The notes beneath the pieces are model-generated. The model was not told the origin of the DNA. It did not search any database and worked only from the letters and a program-made list of their open reading frames with translations. From assembly GCA_049323835.1 (NCBI GenBank), contig JBMOOJ010000111.1, forward strand, positions 1 through 64,000: a DNA stretch of 64,000 nucleotides. The letters are read 5' to 3'. The position numbers and the translations under genes are program-made. The first letter of the stretch is position 1. Each line of letters starts with the position of its first letter. Below, in pieces: positions 17,217-25,540 of the stretch. The stretch comes from SG-bin9 sp049323835. Lineage in GTDB: Bacteria; Pseudomonadota; Alphaproteobacteria; Rhizobiales; Xanthobacteraceae.

Positions 17217-18089
17217 TTACACCCGTTCCCGGCGCACGCGCCCGAACAATCCGCTCGGTCGCGTGAGCAGCACCACGATGATCAGAAGAAAGGCAATCGC
17301 ATCCTTGTAGGCCGACGAAACGTAGCCAGCAGCCAGCGCCTCGGTCACGCCCAGCAGCAGTCCGCCCGCGACCACGCCGTACAAGCCGCCCAATCCTCCG
17401 AGCACAGCCGCGGCGAATCCCTTCAGACCAAACATCAGACCCGCCTCGAATTGCATCAGCGATAGCGGCGTGACGAGAAATCCGGCAATCGCGCCCAGAA
17501 CAGCGGCGATCAGGAACGTCACCGCACTTACCTTCTTGAGATCGATCCCCATCAGCGTTGCCGCACGGGGATTGATCGCCGCCGCGATCATTCCCCGCCC
17601 GAACGCGGTCCTTCGCAGAAATATGTCCAGCAGCAGGACAAGGACGAGCGCGCCGGTCACCATCAGAAGCGTTTGCGGCATCACCGACACCCCGGCAACC
17701 TTGAGCGGATCGGCGCCCGCGATCGAGGGCAGCGAATGGAAGTTTGCCCCGAACACGAGCTGGGACGCGCCGCGCAATGCGATCGACGCTCCGATGGTGA
17801 GAATGATGATGATCGTGATCGGCGTATCGATCGCGAGGCGCACCAGCATCCTGTGAACAACGAACCCGATCAGCCCGGCCGCGAACAGGCTCATGGCGAA
17901 TCCCGCCCAGAGCGGAAGTCCCCAGGTGAGCCCGACCGCCGTCCCCAGCCCGCCCAGCATCACAAACTCGCCCTGGGCAAAGTTGATGATGTTGGTCGAC
18001 CGGTAGATCAACGAGAAGCCGAGCGCGACCAGCGCGTAGATCGCGCCCTGGCTTATTCCCGCGACCAGGAACTGAAAGAAGTCGGTCAT
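17217..18089 (-). CDS. LivH-type ABC transporter permease
   Basis: This 290-residue membrane protein has the LivH N-terminal pattern GISQGAIYALVALGFSLIYRSTNIINFAQGEFVMLGG and the C-terminal GGLGGLYGVVAGGLLLGVTEAL. Its ATG shares one base with the stop of the binding-protein gene (TGATG), so translation of the two is linked. It is the second permease of the importer. Confidence 0.92.
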   Translation of the reverse strand: MTDFFQFLVAGISQGAIYALVALGFSLIYRSTNIINFAQGEFVMLGGLGTAVGLTWGLPLWAGFAMSLFAAGLIGFVVHRMLVRLAIDTPITIIIILTIGASIALRGASQLVFGANFHSLPSIAGADPLKVAGVSVMPQTLLMVTGALVLVLLLDIFLRRTAFGRGMIAAAINPRAATLMGIDLKKVSAVTFLIAAVLGAIAGFLVTPLSLMQFEAGLMFGLKGFAAAVLGGLGGLYGVVAGGLLLGVTEALAAGYVSSAYKDAIAFLLIIVVLLTRPSGLFGRVRRERV

Positions 18090-19210
18090 CAGCGGTCCTT
18101 CACTAGGCGATACTTGCCATTCCGGACTTCGAGCACGCGCAACGCCTCGGAGGTCAATCCGAGATGATCGGTCGGGGAGAACGAGTACACGCCCGTCACG
18201 CCCGGGAACGCGAGCAGCGATTCAATCGCGTTCCGCACCTTCTCCTTGTCGGTGCTGCCGGCCTTCTTCAATGCGGCGACTGCAATCATCAGCGCATCGT
18301 GTGCGTATCCGCCGAAGTTGGATGCCGACTCCTTGAACGCGCCCTCATAGGCTTCCACGTAGGTCTTGGTGACGTCGTAGATCGGATCGTTGGGTGCGAG
18401 GTCCGCGTGCGCGAGCAGCGCCGACCCCGTCACGCGCGTCCCCTCGGCCGCGCCCTCAGATCNNNNNNNNNNGTAGAGCTTTGGCGCCATACCGAGCTGC
18501 CGATAGTTCTTGGCCGCGATGGAAGACGCGGCGCCGGCGCCGCAGTAGAGCACCGCATCGGGATTGGCGGCGCGTATCTTGGTCAGCTGCGCCGTCAAAT
18601 CGGTATCGCCCGCGCCGTGCTGTTCGTCCGCGACAACCTTGACGCCGAACTTCGGCGCGGCATCCTGCGCATTCTTGCGACAGGATTGATCGTATCCGGC
18701 CGCACCAGACAGCAGACCCACGTTCTTGAGGCCATCGCGCGACACGCGATCGTAGACCTTCTCAACCGACATCCTGTCGGTGTGCGGGGTCTTGAATGTA
18801 TACTTCTTGACCGGATCGATGATAACCGACGCACCCGCAAGCGAGATGAACGGAATCTTCGCCTCCTCGAAAGTGGGTAAAGCCGCCATCGTCTCGCCGG
18901 TGATCGTGCCGCCGATCACGATATCGACCTCGTCCTGATCGACGAGACGCTTCGCGATGGCGCCAGCCTCCTTGGCGTTGCTCTTGGAGTCGTAGAGGAT
19001 CAGCGAAATCTTGCGGCCGTTGACGCCTCCCTCCTTGTTGATCTTGTCGACGAAGAGTTCGAGCGTTTTCTTGGTCGGCTCGCCCAGGAACGCTGCGGGG
19101 CCGGTAATCGAGGCGAACGAACCGATCTTGATCGGCGCGGATTGAGCGTGAGCTACCGTTGCGATTGCTGCTAGCGCGAGGCCGGCGGATACGGACTTGA
19201 GATACGTCAT
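18089..19210 (-). CDS. Periplasmic binding protein of the Liv-type importer, interrupted by an assembly gap
   Basis: The protein begins with a clear signal peptide (SAGLALAAIATVAHAQ) followed by a LivK-type mature domain: IKIGSFASITGPAAFLGEPTKKTLELFVDKIN, LILYDSKSNAKEAGAIAKRLVDQDEVD, and IVIGGTITGETMAA. A run of 10 N (18463-18472) falls after KNYRQLGMAPKLY, where relatives continue with a QSHGVA-type segment. The reading frame resumes immediately with SEGAAEGTRV. About 15-20 family-typical residues are therefore missing from the assembly. The start chosen is the ATG at 19210, eight bases after GGGGGAG; the ATG at 19216 is too close to that site. Confidence 0.85.
   Translation of the reverse strand: MTYLKSVSAGLALAAIATVAHAQSAPIKIGSFASITGPAAFLGEPTKKTLELFVDKINKEGGVNGRKISLILYDSKSNAKEAGAIAKRLVDQDEVDIVIGGTITGETMAALPTFEEAKIPFISLAGASVIIDPVKKYTFKTPHTDRMSVEKVYDRVSRDGLKNVGLLSGAAGYDQSCRKNAQDAAPKFGVKVVADEQHGAGDTDLTAQLTKIRAANPDAVLYCGAGAASSIAAKNYRQLGMAPKLYXXXXSEGAAEGTRVTGSALLAHADLAPNDPIYDVTKTYVEAYEGAFKESASNFGGYAHDALMIAVAALKKAGSTDKEKVRNAIESLLAFPGVTGVYSFSPTDHLGLTSEALRVLEVRNGKYRLVKDR
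18463..18472. other. Assembly gap (10 N) inside the binding-protein gene
   Basis: Ten N interrupt the coding sequence. Comparison with the known LivK layout suggests that the real missing stretch is longer than 10 bases, so the N run is a placeholder. The frame is preserved only by chance if so. Confidence 0.9.
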
Positions 19211-19233
19211 GTTCATCACTCCCCCATTCATGA

Positions 19234-19800
19234 TCAGTCGACTAGAAATGTGCGGCTTTCCGTCTCTCTCGCCGCCACATGCCGCTCGCCGCCCTGCGCA
19301 CTCGCCTGCGTCATGCCGGCGAACTGGCCACGATAGAAACACAGCGGATCGTGCTGGCCGGAGCCGAAGCGATTGACCTTCCCGACGAGAATGAGATGAT
19401 CGCCAGCGTCGTGGCTTGACCACGGCGTGCAGGTCATCCACGCCAGCGAATGATCCAGCAACGGAACGAGGCCGATGTTTCGCCAGGCCGGGACAGCGCC
19501 GACGGATTTCCCCGCGAAGTGCCAGGCGAGATCGCGCTGACCGGCGGTCAACACGTTGACGCCGAACGGGGCGCCGATGAGGTGCGGGATGGCCCTCGAC
19601 CGCTTGTCGAGGCACACAAGAACCAGCGGCGGATCGAGCGAGACCGACGTGAATGAGTTCACGGTCAGCCCGCGCGGCTGGTCCCCGCCATCGTAGGTAA
19701 CGACCGCGACGCCTGTCGCGAAATGGCCGAAGCATCGCCGCAACGACAGCGAGGTATCTTCATGCGTGACGGCTTCGCCATTGCTATGGACGACTTCCAT
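19234..19800 (-). CDS. Flavin reductase component (HpaC-type) of a two-component monooxygenase
   Basis: This 188-residue protein is of the flavin reductase domain family: RRCFGHFATGVAVVTYDG, the flavin-contacting LTVNSFTSVSLDPPLVLVCLDKRS, FGVNVL and HDAGDHLILVGKV are all standard. It reduces FAD or FMN with NAD(P)H and hands it to the oxygenase encoded 33 bases upstream. The ATG at 19800 has AAGG nine bases before it; three further in-frame codons back to a TTG are less likely. Its position between the oxygenase and the importer suggests one operon. Confidence 0.88.
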   Translation of the reverse strand: MEVVHSNGEAVTHEDTSLSLRRCFGHFATGVAVVTYDGGDQPRGLTVNSFTSVSLDPPLVLVCLDKRSRAIPHLIGAPFGVNVLTAGQRDLAWHFAGKSVGAVPAWRNIGLVPLLDHSLAWMTCTPWSSHDAGDHLILVGKVNRFGSGQHDPLCFYRGQFAGMTQASAQGGERHVAARETESRTFLVD

Positions 19801-19833
19801 GACAACCAACCTTCTGCTTAAGGACGATGTGAG

Positions 19834-21321
19834 CTATTCGGCTGCGCGCGCAGCCAAACCATCCGTTGCAGGGGTGTCAGGAAGATCGTAGGTGGCCATG
19901 AAGCCGTCGATGATGTCGCGCGACCGGTCCCAATCGTAATACCGGAACGAGTGCCCGCGAGTGACGAAGGTCGGCCCCGAGTAGAACATCTCGTACTGGA
20001 GATGACGGGAACCGAACTCCGACCCGATCGCATCCCATACAAGCTTGAACAGCTTCACGCGCTCGACCGGGCTCAACACCGACGAGCGTTGCGTCTTGTT
20101 GATGACCGACAGGAATTCGGGATTGGCGAAATCATGCGCGCTCGACGGCAGCATGATCAGGCCGCCGCCGGCGAGCGTCCGGATCGACTCGATGATCTCC
20201 GGATAGATCTGCTGCGCCATGACCTGGGCCGCCGACGCGATCGAACGGCTCGGGACGAAGTACTCGCCGTACTGCTCGCCCGCAGCTTCCATCGCGATCA
20301 CCATGCTCCCGATGGTGGTCGTCTTGGCGGCCATCAGCCCGAGCGTTTCGCGCACCTGGGGAAAATTGATGATGCCGTTCGTTTCCGCGATCTTCCGCAC
20401 CGCCCCCATCAGAAAGCGGAGCTTGACCATCAGACGAATCTGGCACTGGTAGTTCTGATACACGTGCGCGCGCGTGTCGAACCATTGCGATTGGCCCATC
20501 TGCACGTCGCGGCAAACGAGCACCCGCTCCCACGGAATCTTCACATCCTCGAAATAGATGACCGCGTCGTTCTCATCGAACTGGCTGGAGAGCGGGTTGT
20601 CGAAAATCGTGACGGCGGCGGCTTCGTAGGACTTGCGCGAGAAAACCTTCAGCCCATTGGCATTCATCGGCACCATGGCGGTGAAGGCATACGCCTCCTC
20701 GCCCGCCTGGAGGCCCATGAAGCCCGACACGAGCACCTCGTTGGCGAAGATCGTGCTGGTGCCGAGCATCTTCGCGCCGCGGATGGTGATGCCCTGCTGA
20801 TCCTCATCGACGATGCGCGCGACTAGATCGTCGCCTGGCTGCGCGGATGAGTTCTTCGATTTGTCCGCTTGCGGATTGATGATGACGTAAGACAGATACA
20901 GGTCGTTGTCGCGTGCATACTCGAAGTAACCGGCCAGCGCCTTTGCGCGCTTGGGATCGTAGCTTTCGAAGACCTTGCGGCCCATATACATGCCCGCGAG
21001 CGACGAACCGACGTGGTCGGGTGATCGCCCAAGCATTCCGCACGTTGTCGTCGCCCACGCCTCAAGCGCCTTGCGCCGCTGCACGAGATCCTTGTGCGAC
21101 TTCGGCAACTGCCACAGGCGGTTGACGTTCTTGCCGCTGGTCGGCGAAACGAACGTCATCGTATCCGGATTGGCGGCCTGATAGTCATAGAGATTGCAGG
21201 CGGACGTAACCGATCGCGCGAATGCGGGATGGGTCGTGACGTCGGAAACTTTCTCGGAATTGATATAGACGGAGCGTCCGTCGTTGAGCGACCGGCGATG
21301 GTCACTTCCCGTTTTCACCAT
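19834..21321 (-). CDS. FADH2-dependent aromatic monooxygenase, HpaB (4-hydroxyphenylacetate 3-hydroxylase) family
   Basis: This 495-residue protein has the HpaB-family acyl-CoA-dehydrogenase-like fold. Recognisable segments are LNDGRSVYINSEKV, the central GDDLVARIVDEDQQGITIRGAKMLGTST, YFEDVKIPWERVLVC and the C-terminal FANPEFLSVINKTQRSS. Members hydroxylate phenols ortho to the hydroxyl group using reduced FAD supplied by a separate reductase; here that gene follows directly. A classical hpa degradation cluster is absent, so the substrate is not necessarily 4-hydroxyphenylacetate. It is the first gene of the minus-strand operon running to 14006, whose Liv-type importer probably brings in the substrate. 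Confidence 0.85.
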   Translation of the reverse strand: MVKTGSDHRRSLNDGRSVYINSEKVSDVTTHPAFARSVTSACNLYDYQAANPDTMTFVSPTSGKNVNRLWQLPKSHKDLVQRRKALEAWATTTCGMLGRSPDHVGSSLAGMYMGRKVFESYDPKRAKALAGYFEYARDNDLYLSYVIINPQADKSKNSSAQPGDDLVARIVDEDQQGITIRGAKMLGTSTIFANEVLVSGFMGLQAGEEAYAFTAMVPMNANGLKVFSRKSYEAAAVTIFDNPLSSQFDENDAVIYFEDVKIPWERVLVCRDVQMGQSQWFDTRAHVYQNYQCQIRLMVKLRFLMGAVRKIAETNGIINFPQVRETLGLMAAKTTTIGSMVIAMEAAGEQYGEYFVPSRSIASAAQVMAQQIYPEIIESIRTLAGGGLIMLPSSAHDFANPEFLSVINKTQRSSVLSPVERVKLFKLVWDAIGSEFGSRHLQYEMFYSGPTFVTRGHSFRYYDWDRSRDIIDGFMATYDLPDTPATDGLAARAAE

Positions 21322-21623
21322 AGCACTAACCTTGCGTGCTGGTGGCGGGCGTCGAGCTTATGCTCCTTAACACCGACCGCTGAGAGAGGATGTTCGCAAA
21401 TCTAACACAGCTCATCATCGAGCATTTTGTGTTTCACAAGACCGCGACGACACACGTGTAACCGCTGCACTCCGCTTGTCAAGCGCGTAAATCATCCATC
21501 GTTTGCCCAAAGCGCCGCATCGATCGAAGAAAAAGACCCGAACACATGGGTGCCCGGGTCAAGGTTCCGAAAGCCCCGGAGGACGGTTCTTTCGGCTGAG
21601 AGACGGCTGACGGAAACGGCCAT
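21322..21623. promoter_or_regulatory. Promoter region of the monooxygenase operon, with palindromes
   Basis: No gene is supported in these 302 bases. TTGTG-TTT-CACAA (21427-21439) is an inverted repeat with 5-base arms, and ACACGTGT (21452-21459) is self-complementary. Both lie about 110-140 bases upstream of the monooxygenase start and just downstream of the GntR gene, which reads in the same direction. They are candidate regulator sites only. Confidence 0.35.
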
Positions 21624-22292
21624 TCACATTGCCTTGGCTTTCGGCGGCGACATCCGGAATGCATTCAGGTGCTGCATCATCGCCGCACTCGCCCCCTTGC
21701 CGTCTCCGGCGATGACACAATCGAGAATAGCTTCGTGCTCCTTCTGTACGGCGGCATATGTCTTCTCGTCCGACACTTGCAGAAACCAGAGAATCGACGA
21801 TTGCTGATGCAAACGCGCAATCAGGTCTTCAAACACGGCATTGCCGGTCAGAGCGGCAAGACCGATGTGGAAATCGTGATCCAGCTTCATCAGTCCTTCG
21901 CGGTCCCGGCGCACGATCAGCTTTCGCCCTTCCAGCAGGCGCTTCTTCAGAGACGCCGCTTCGACCTTCTCCGCCCGTTCGGCAGCGAGGCGAACGATAG
22001 CGAGTTCGAGCGGCAGCCGCGCCTCGATCAGCTCCTCGATATCGCGCGGCGACAGCGCGCGGACGACCACTCCTTTTCGCGGCCGGATACGCACAAGCCG
22101 ATCATGACTGAGACGCTGCAGCGCATGATGCACCGGCCCTCGCCCGAACTTCAGCTTCTTGCATAGATCGAGTTCGTTGAGGTCGCTTCCAGGCAGAAGC
22201 TCCATGGACAAGATCTGCCATTTCAGCTTCTCGTACACCTGATCCACGAGCGAAGCCCGTTTCACGTTCGATGGCGAAGGTGTCTTCTTCAT
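21624..22292 (-). CDS. GntR-family regulator with FCD ligand-binding domain
   Basis: This 222-residue protein has an N-terminal winged helix-turn-helix (LVDQVYEKLKWQILSMELLPG, then LCKKLKFGRGPVHHALQRLSHDRLV) and a C-terminal all-helical FCD domain. The likely metal or acid ligands are His in DHDFHIGLAALTGN, His in QKEHEAILDCVIAGD and His in MMQHLNAF. FCD regulators respond to small carboxylic acids. It lies between the monooxygenase operon and the cupin/RidA/TRAP-protein locus, so either may be its target. The paired palindromes at 23201 and 23276 are the best candidate operators. Confidence 0.88.
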   Translation of the reverse strand: MKKTPSPSNVKRASLVDQVYEKLKWQILSMELLPGSDLNELDLCKKLKFGRGPVHHALQRLSHDRLVRIRPRKGVVVRALSPRDIEELIEARLPLELAIVRLAAERAEKVEAASLKKRLLEGRKLIVRRDREGLMKLDHDFHIGLAALTGNAVFEDLIARLHQQSSILWFLQVSDEKTYAAVQKEHEAILDCVIAGDGKGASAAMMQHLNAFRMSPPKAKAM

Positions 22293-22343
22293 TCCTGAAT
22301 CACGGCTCCGTCAGATCGCAACGAAGCATTCTAACCAGTTCGT

Positions 22344-22760
22344 TCACGGCTTCGACAATTTTCCAACCGTATCCTTGGTGTGATACGGCGGAATCTCGTC
22401 ATAGTGCGGGCCGTCGTAGATCTCGATCATCCAACTTTCCTCGAGCGCGCGCGTCGGTCCGTGATAGCTGCCCTTGGGGTTCATGTAGAACGCGCCGGCC
22501 TCCAGGATGATGCTTTCGGGCTGCTGGTATTCATAACGCCCCTTCAGACAATACATGAACTGGTTCGACGCATGCTTGTGCCGGACCGGAATGCCGGCAC
22601 CCGCGGGGAAATGCAGCAAGGCGATGCTCGCACCCGTCTCCCTGCTTTCGTAGAGCGTGTTGACGCGCACGCCGCCCGTCTTGTCCAGTACAACCCAGTT
22701 CTCCTCCGGCGGCGCAGCCACAAGAACCTCAAGACTTCTCATATCGACCGGCATCGTCAC
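22344..22760 (-). CDS. Single-domain cupin protein (ChrR / dihydroxyacetophenone-dioxygenase-like)
   Basis: This 138-residue single-cupin protein has metal-binding motif 1 as IPVRHKHASNQFMYCLKG (HxH present, the usual Glu replaced by Gln) and motif 2 in NPKGSYHGPTR (His present). The arrangement resembles ChrR-like cupins and 2,4'-dihydroxyacetophenone dioxygenase, a possible ring-chain cleaving enzyme, but this is only a fold-level match. The start is probably the GTG at 22760, eight bases after AGGAG; an ATG lies two codons downstream. It is 11 bases from the RidA-family gene and co-oriented with it. Confidence 0.7.
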   Translation of the reverse strand: MTMPVDMRSLEVLVAAPPEENWVVLDKTGGVRVNTLYESRETGASIALLHFPAGAGIPVRHKHASNQFMYCLKGRYEYQQPESIILEAGAFYMNPKGSYHGPTRALEESWMIEIYDGPHYDEIPPYHTKDTVGKLSKP

Positions 22761-22771
22761 ATTAGGCACTC

Positions 22772-23164
22772 CTACTTCAGCAGAGTTGCGATTGCGTTGA
22801 TCTCGATCAGGCAATCCTTGTCGACCAGCCGCGGCACTTCGACCATGGTCGACGCCGGCGGCTCGGACGGAAAATACTGACGGCGGACCGTGTGAATCTC
22901 GGCGAACTTCGAGACGTCGGTCGTGAAGACCTGCACCCACACGATATCGCTGAGCGAGGCGCCGGCGGCCTCCACGGACTTGCGAAGGTTCTCGCACACC
23001 TGCCGCGTTTGCTCCTCCATACTCCCGACCCCGACGACTTTTCCGTCAGAACCTCGCGCCGTGAGGCCCGAGACGAAAAGCAGCCGCGACGCATCGACGG
23101 CGAAGGCTGTGGTCCAGACGCCGAACGGCTTGGACATCCCTTCGGGATGAATGGCCTTTTTCAC
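22772..23164 (-). CDS. RidA/YjgF-family protein
   Basis: This protein of about 130 residues has the RidA fold signature: LLFVSGLTARGSDGKVVGVGSMEEQTRQVCENLRKSVEAAGASLSDIVWVQVF and MVEVPRLVDKDCLIEINAIATL, including the conserved E in IEINAIA. RidA proteins hydrolyse reactive imines or enamines, and catabolic paralogs act on ring-cleavage products. The start is not certain: AAGGAAGG lies nine bases before a GTG at 23164 and abuts an ATG at 23173. It forms a two-gene unit with the cupin and is divergent from the TRAP binding protein. Confidence 0.8.
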   Translation of the reverse strand: MKKAIHPEGMSKPFGVWTTAFAVDASRLLFVSGLTARGSDGKVVGVGSMEEQTRQVCENLRKSVEAAGASLSDIVWVQVFTTDVSKFAEIHTVRRQYFPSEPPASTMVEVPRLVDKDCLIEINAIATLLK

Positions 23165-23200
23165 GATTCGCATCCTTCCTTGATCTGAACTCACACGAAC

Positions 23201-23214
23201 TGTGATCTATCACA
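23201..23214. promoter_or_regulatory. Operator-like palindrome 1 (GTGAT-N2-ATCAC) near the RidA start
   Basis: TGTGAT-CT-ATCACA has perfect 6-base arms. It lies about 40 bases upstream of the ridA-type gene in the region shared with the divergent TRAP binding-protein gene. Its half-sites match those of the palindrome at 23276-23287. Confidence 0.6.
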
Positions 23215-23275
23215 ATTACAATTTCAAGCTCTGATACAGCCAAAATAGCCTCTTGACTCTTGATCTCCATCGTAA

Positions 23276-23287
23276 GTGATATATCAC
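23276..23287. promoter_or_regulatory. Operator-like palindrome 2 (GTGAT-N2-ATCAC) near the TRAP protein start
   Basis: GTGATATATCAC is a perfect 12-base palindrome, followed by A as in site 1. Centres of the two sites are 74 bp apart, almost exactly seven helical turns, so a single dimeric or tetrameric repressor could bind both on the same DNA face and loop the divergent promoters. It lies 25 bases before the start of the TRAP binding-protein gene. Confidence 0.6.
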
Positions 23288-23311
23288 AAGATTGTCCAGA
23301 AGGGGGTATCC

Positions 23312-24406
23312 ATGAAGCGTCGTGTCTTTCTGAAAGCCCTGGGCGTCGCCGGAGCTGCTGGCATCGCAGCGCCGGCGATCGCGCAAACGCAGCCGAGCAT
23401 CCGCTGGCGCTTTCAATCGAGCTTCAACAAGAACCTCGACGTGCTCTGGATCGAGCACGAGAATTTCGCCAAACGTATTTCCGAGATGACGGATGGCCGA
23501 TTCCAGATCCAGATTTTCGCCGCAGGTGAAGTAGTCGGCGGCCTCCAGGTGCTCGATGGCGTGCAGAACGGCACGATCGAGATGGGCCAGTCGCTCTCGA
23601 CCTACTACATCGGCAAGGACCCGACTTTTGCATTCGGCACCACGCTTCCGTTCGGATTGAACGCGCGGCAGCAGAATGCGTGGTGGTATTGGGGCGGCGG
23701 CGCGGAGCTGATGAACGATTTTTTCAAGACCTACAACGTCATCGGCTTTCCGGCCGGCCAATCAGGCGCCCAGATGGGCGGCTGGTTCAGGAAGGAGATC
23801 AAATCGCTCGACGATCTGAAGGGCCTCAAGATGCGGGTTGCCGGCATGGGCGGCCATGTGATGAAGAAGCTCGGCATCGTCCCACAACAGATCGCGCCTG
23901 GCGATATCTATCCATCGCTCGAACGCGGCACCATCGATGCCGTCGAATGGGTCGGGCCGCATGATGACGAAAAACTCGGTTTCTCGAAAGTAGCGCCCTT
24001 CTATTATTACCCGGGCTGGTGGGAGCCGACGTCCATGTTCCACAACTTCATCAATCTCGATGCCTGGAACAAGCTGCCACGCGCCTATCAGGTTGCATTG
24101 GAAACCGCGACCGCGCACAGCAGCATTTCGAACACGGCGCACTACGATCAAATGAACCCGTCCGCGCTACGGCGCCTGATCGGCGGTGGAACGCAGCTGC
24201 GCGCCTTTCCCAAGGACACGATCGATGCGGCCCATAAGGCAGCCTTCGAAGTCTACGATGAACTCGCCGCGGGCAACGCGAACTTCCGCAAGATCTACGC
24301 GCACTGGAAGGATTTTCGGGCGTCGATCTTCCTCTGGCATCGCATTGCCGAGAACCAGCTCGAGAACGCGACATATACGCTCTATCAGCAATCGCAGGGG
24401 CGCTAG
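23312..24406 (+). CDS. TRAP transporter periplasmic binding protein (DctP family), orphan
   Basis: This 364-residue protein has a twin-arginine-like signal (MKRRVFLKALGVAGAAGIAAPAIAQ) and a DctP-type binding domain: IRWRFQSSF, MTDGRFQIQIFAAGEV, GQSLSTYYIGKDPTFAFGTTLPFG, RVAGMGGHVMKKLGIVPQQIAPGDIYPSLERGTIDAVEWVGP, and HWKDFRASIFLWH near the end. The last part is typical of the sub-family binding 2-oxo or aromatic acids. No dctQ or dctM membrane gene is in the window, so it must work with a remote partner or as a sensor. The ATG at 23312 follows AGGGGG. Confidence 0.88.
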   Translation: MKRRVFLKALGVAGAAGIAAPAIAQTQPSIRWRFQSSFNKNLDVLWIEHENFAKRISEMTDGRFQIQIFAAGEVVGGLQVLDGVQNGTIEMGQSLSTYYIGKDPTFAFGTTLPFGLNARQQNAWWYWGGGAELMNDFFKTYNVIGFPAGQSGAQMGGWFRKEIKSLDDLKGLKMRVAGMGGHVMKKLGIVPQQIAPGDIYPSLERGTIDAVEWVGPHDDEKLGFSKVAPFYYYPGWWEPTSMFHNFINLDAWNKLPRAYQVALETATAHSSISNTAHYDQMNPSALRRLIGGGTQLRAFPKDTIDAAHKAAFEVYDELAAGNANFRKIYAHWKDFRASIFLWHRIAENQLENATYTLYQQSQGR

Positions 24407-24466
24407 AGCGAGGTCGTATTCCGTTGCCTACCGCGCCCGATGATGGCCGGTTGGCCCGGAAAAGAA

Positions 24467-25540
24467 TCAGCGCATCGCTTTCCGCAAAGCATGCGCGAGG
24501 TTCGTTGAATCCACGCGCGACTGGAACTGCTGAACGTAAGGCGCATCGGCCACTGTGCGCTCAGCGATCGTGCGAATGGCATCGTCCTCGTTCCCGGCGA
24601 ACCCGAGATCTGCGAGGGACGTCGGCAAACCAATCTGCCGATAGAAAGCCTTTAACTCCGAAACAAAGTCGCCCGGCCGCTCTTCGAGGCACAGCTGAGC
24701 CAGTAACCCAAACGCGACCTGCTCGCCATGAAGCGCACCGGAAAGCGACGGGATGGCCGAGAAGCCTCGCGTCAGCGCATGCGAGATGGAAAGTCCACCA
24801 CTCTCAAAGCCAAGACCGCTGGACAGGATCGTTGCCTCGACGACGCGCTCAAAGGCTTCGTTCGGGGTCTTGCGCTCGACCGCCTCCAGCGCACCGAGGG
24901 TATGCTCGCGGATCACGCGGTAGCATTGATCCGCGATCATGACCGCTAGCGCGGTCGGCCGCGCCTTGTAGAAATTCATGCCGCCTGACCGATCGCACTG
25001 CTCGACTTCGAACTTCTTGCTCAGCGCATCGCCGACGCCGGCAACAAAGAAGCGCCGCGGGGCGCCGGCAATCACATTAGTATCGACCACCACCGCATCG
25101 GGGTTGGTCGGCATCAGCCGCACCTCGCTCAGCACGTGGTCGTCCCGGTAAAGCACCACAAGCCGGCTCGTCGGCGCATCGTTGGAGGCAACGGTTGGCA
25201 CGACGATCAGCCCGCCTCCCCGCTTGATACGGACACCCTTGGCATTATCGATGGCTTTTCCGCCACCGACGCCAACAATGACGTCACTGCGCGCGGCTTC
25301 CGCACTCGCCGTCATGCTGTCGACTTGAGCCGCCGTACACTCGCCGCTGAACGCGGCGAAGCTGACTGCATGTACATGCGGAGCCAGCGCCTCATTTAGG
25401 CGGGTGCGGATCATATCGAGCACGGCTGCATCCGCAATCACGAATGGCCGCTTGCCATAGAGCGGGACGAGCGTCGCCAGTTCGGCGAGCGCTCCCGGCC
25501 CCTGAATGTAGCGGTGCGGTCCGCCGAAAGCCCTGATCAT
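24467..25540 (-). CDS. gldA: Glycerol dehydrogenase-like iron/zinc-dependent alcohol dehydrogenase (GldA family)
   Basis: This 357-residue protein has the GldA pattern throughout: AFGGPHRYIQGPGAL, the NAD-binding GVGGGKAIDNAKG, PTVASNDAPTSR and metal ligands Asp171 (GVGDALSKKFE), His254 (GLSISHALTRGF) and His271 (ALHGEQVAFG). These match the Asp-His-His zinc site of the Bacillus enzyme within two or three positions. It oxidises glycerol or a similar terminal polyol to the ketone with NAD. It is the last gene of the LacI-controlled operon and overlaps the SDR gene by 4 bases. In this setting a longer polyol is equally possible as substrate. Confidence 0.9.
   Translation of the reverse strand: MIRAFGGPHRYIQGPGALAELATLVPLYGKRPFVIADAAVLDMIRTRLNEALAPHVHAVSFAAFSGECTAAQVDSMTASAEAARSDVIVGVGGGKAIDNAKGVRIKRGGGLIVVPTVASNDAPTSRLVVLYRDDHVLSEVRLMPTNPDAVVVDTNVIAGAPRRFFVAGVGDALSKKFEVEQCDRSGGMNFYKARPTALAVMIADQCYRVIREHTLGALEAVERKTPNEAFERVVEATILSSGLGFESGGLSISHALTRGFSAIPSLSGALHGEQVAFGLLAQLCLEERPGDFVSELKAFYRQIGLPTSLADLGFAGNEDDAIRTIAERTVADAPYVQQFQSRVDSTNLAHALRKAMR

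Noticed and set aside
14794..19210. Calling the importer a branched-chain amino acid transporter
   Set aside because: The fold is Liv-type, but the operon partners are a phenol hydroxylase and its reductase, so the substrate is unknown.
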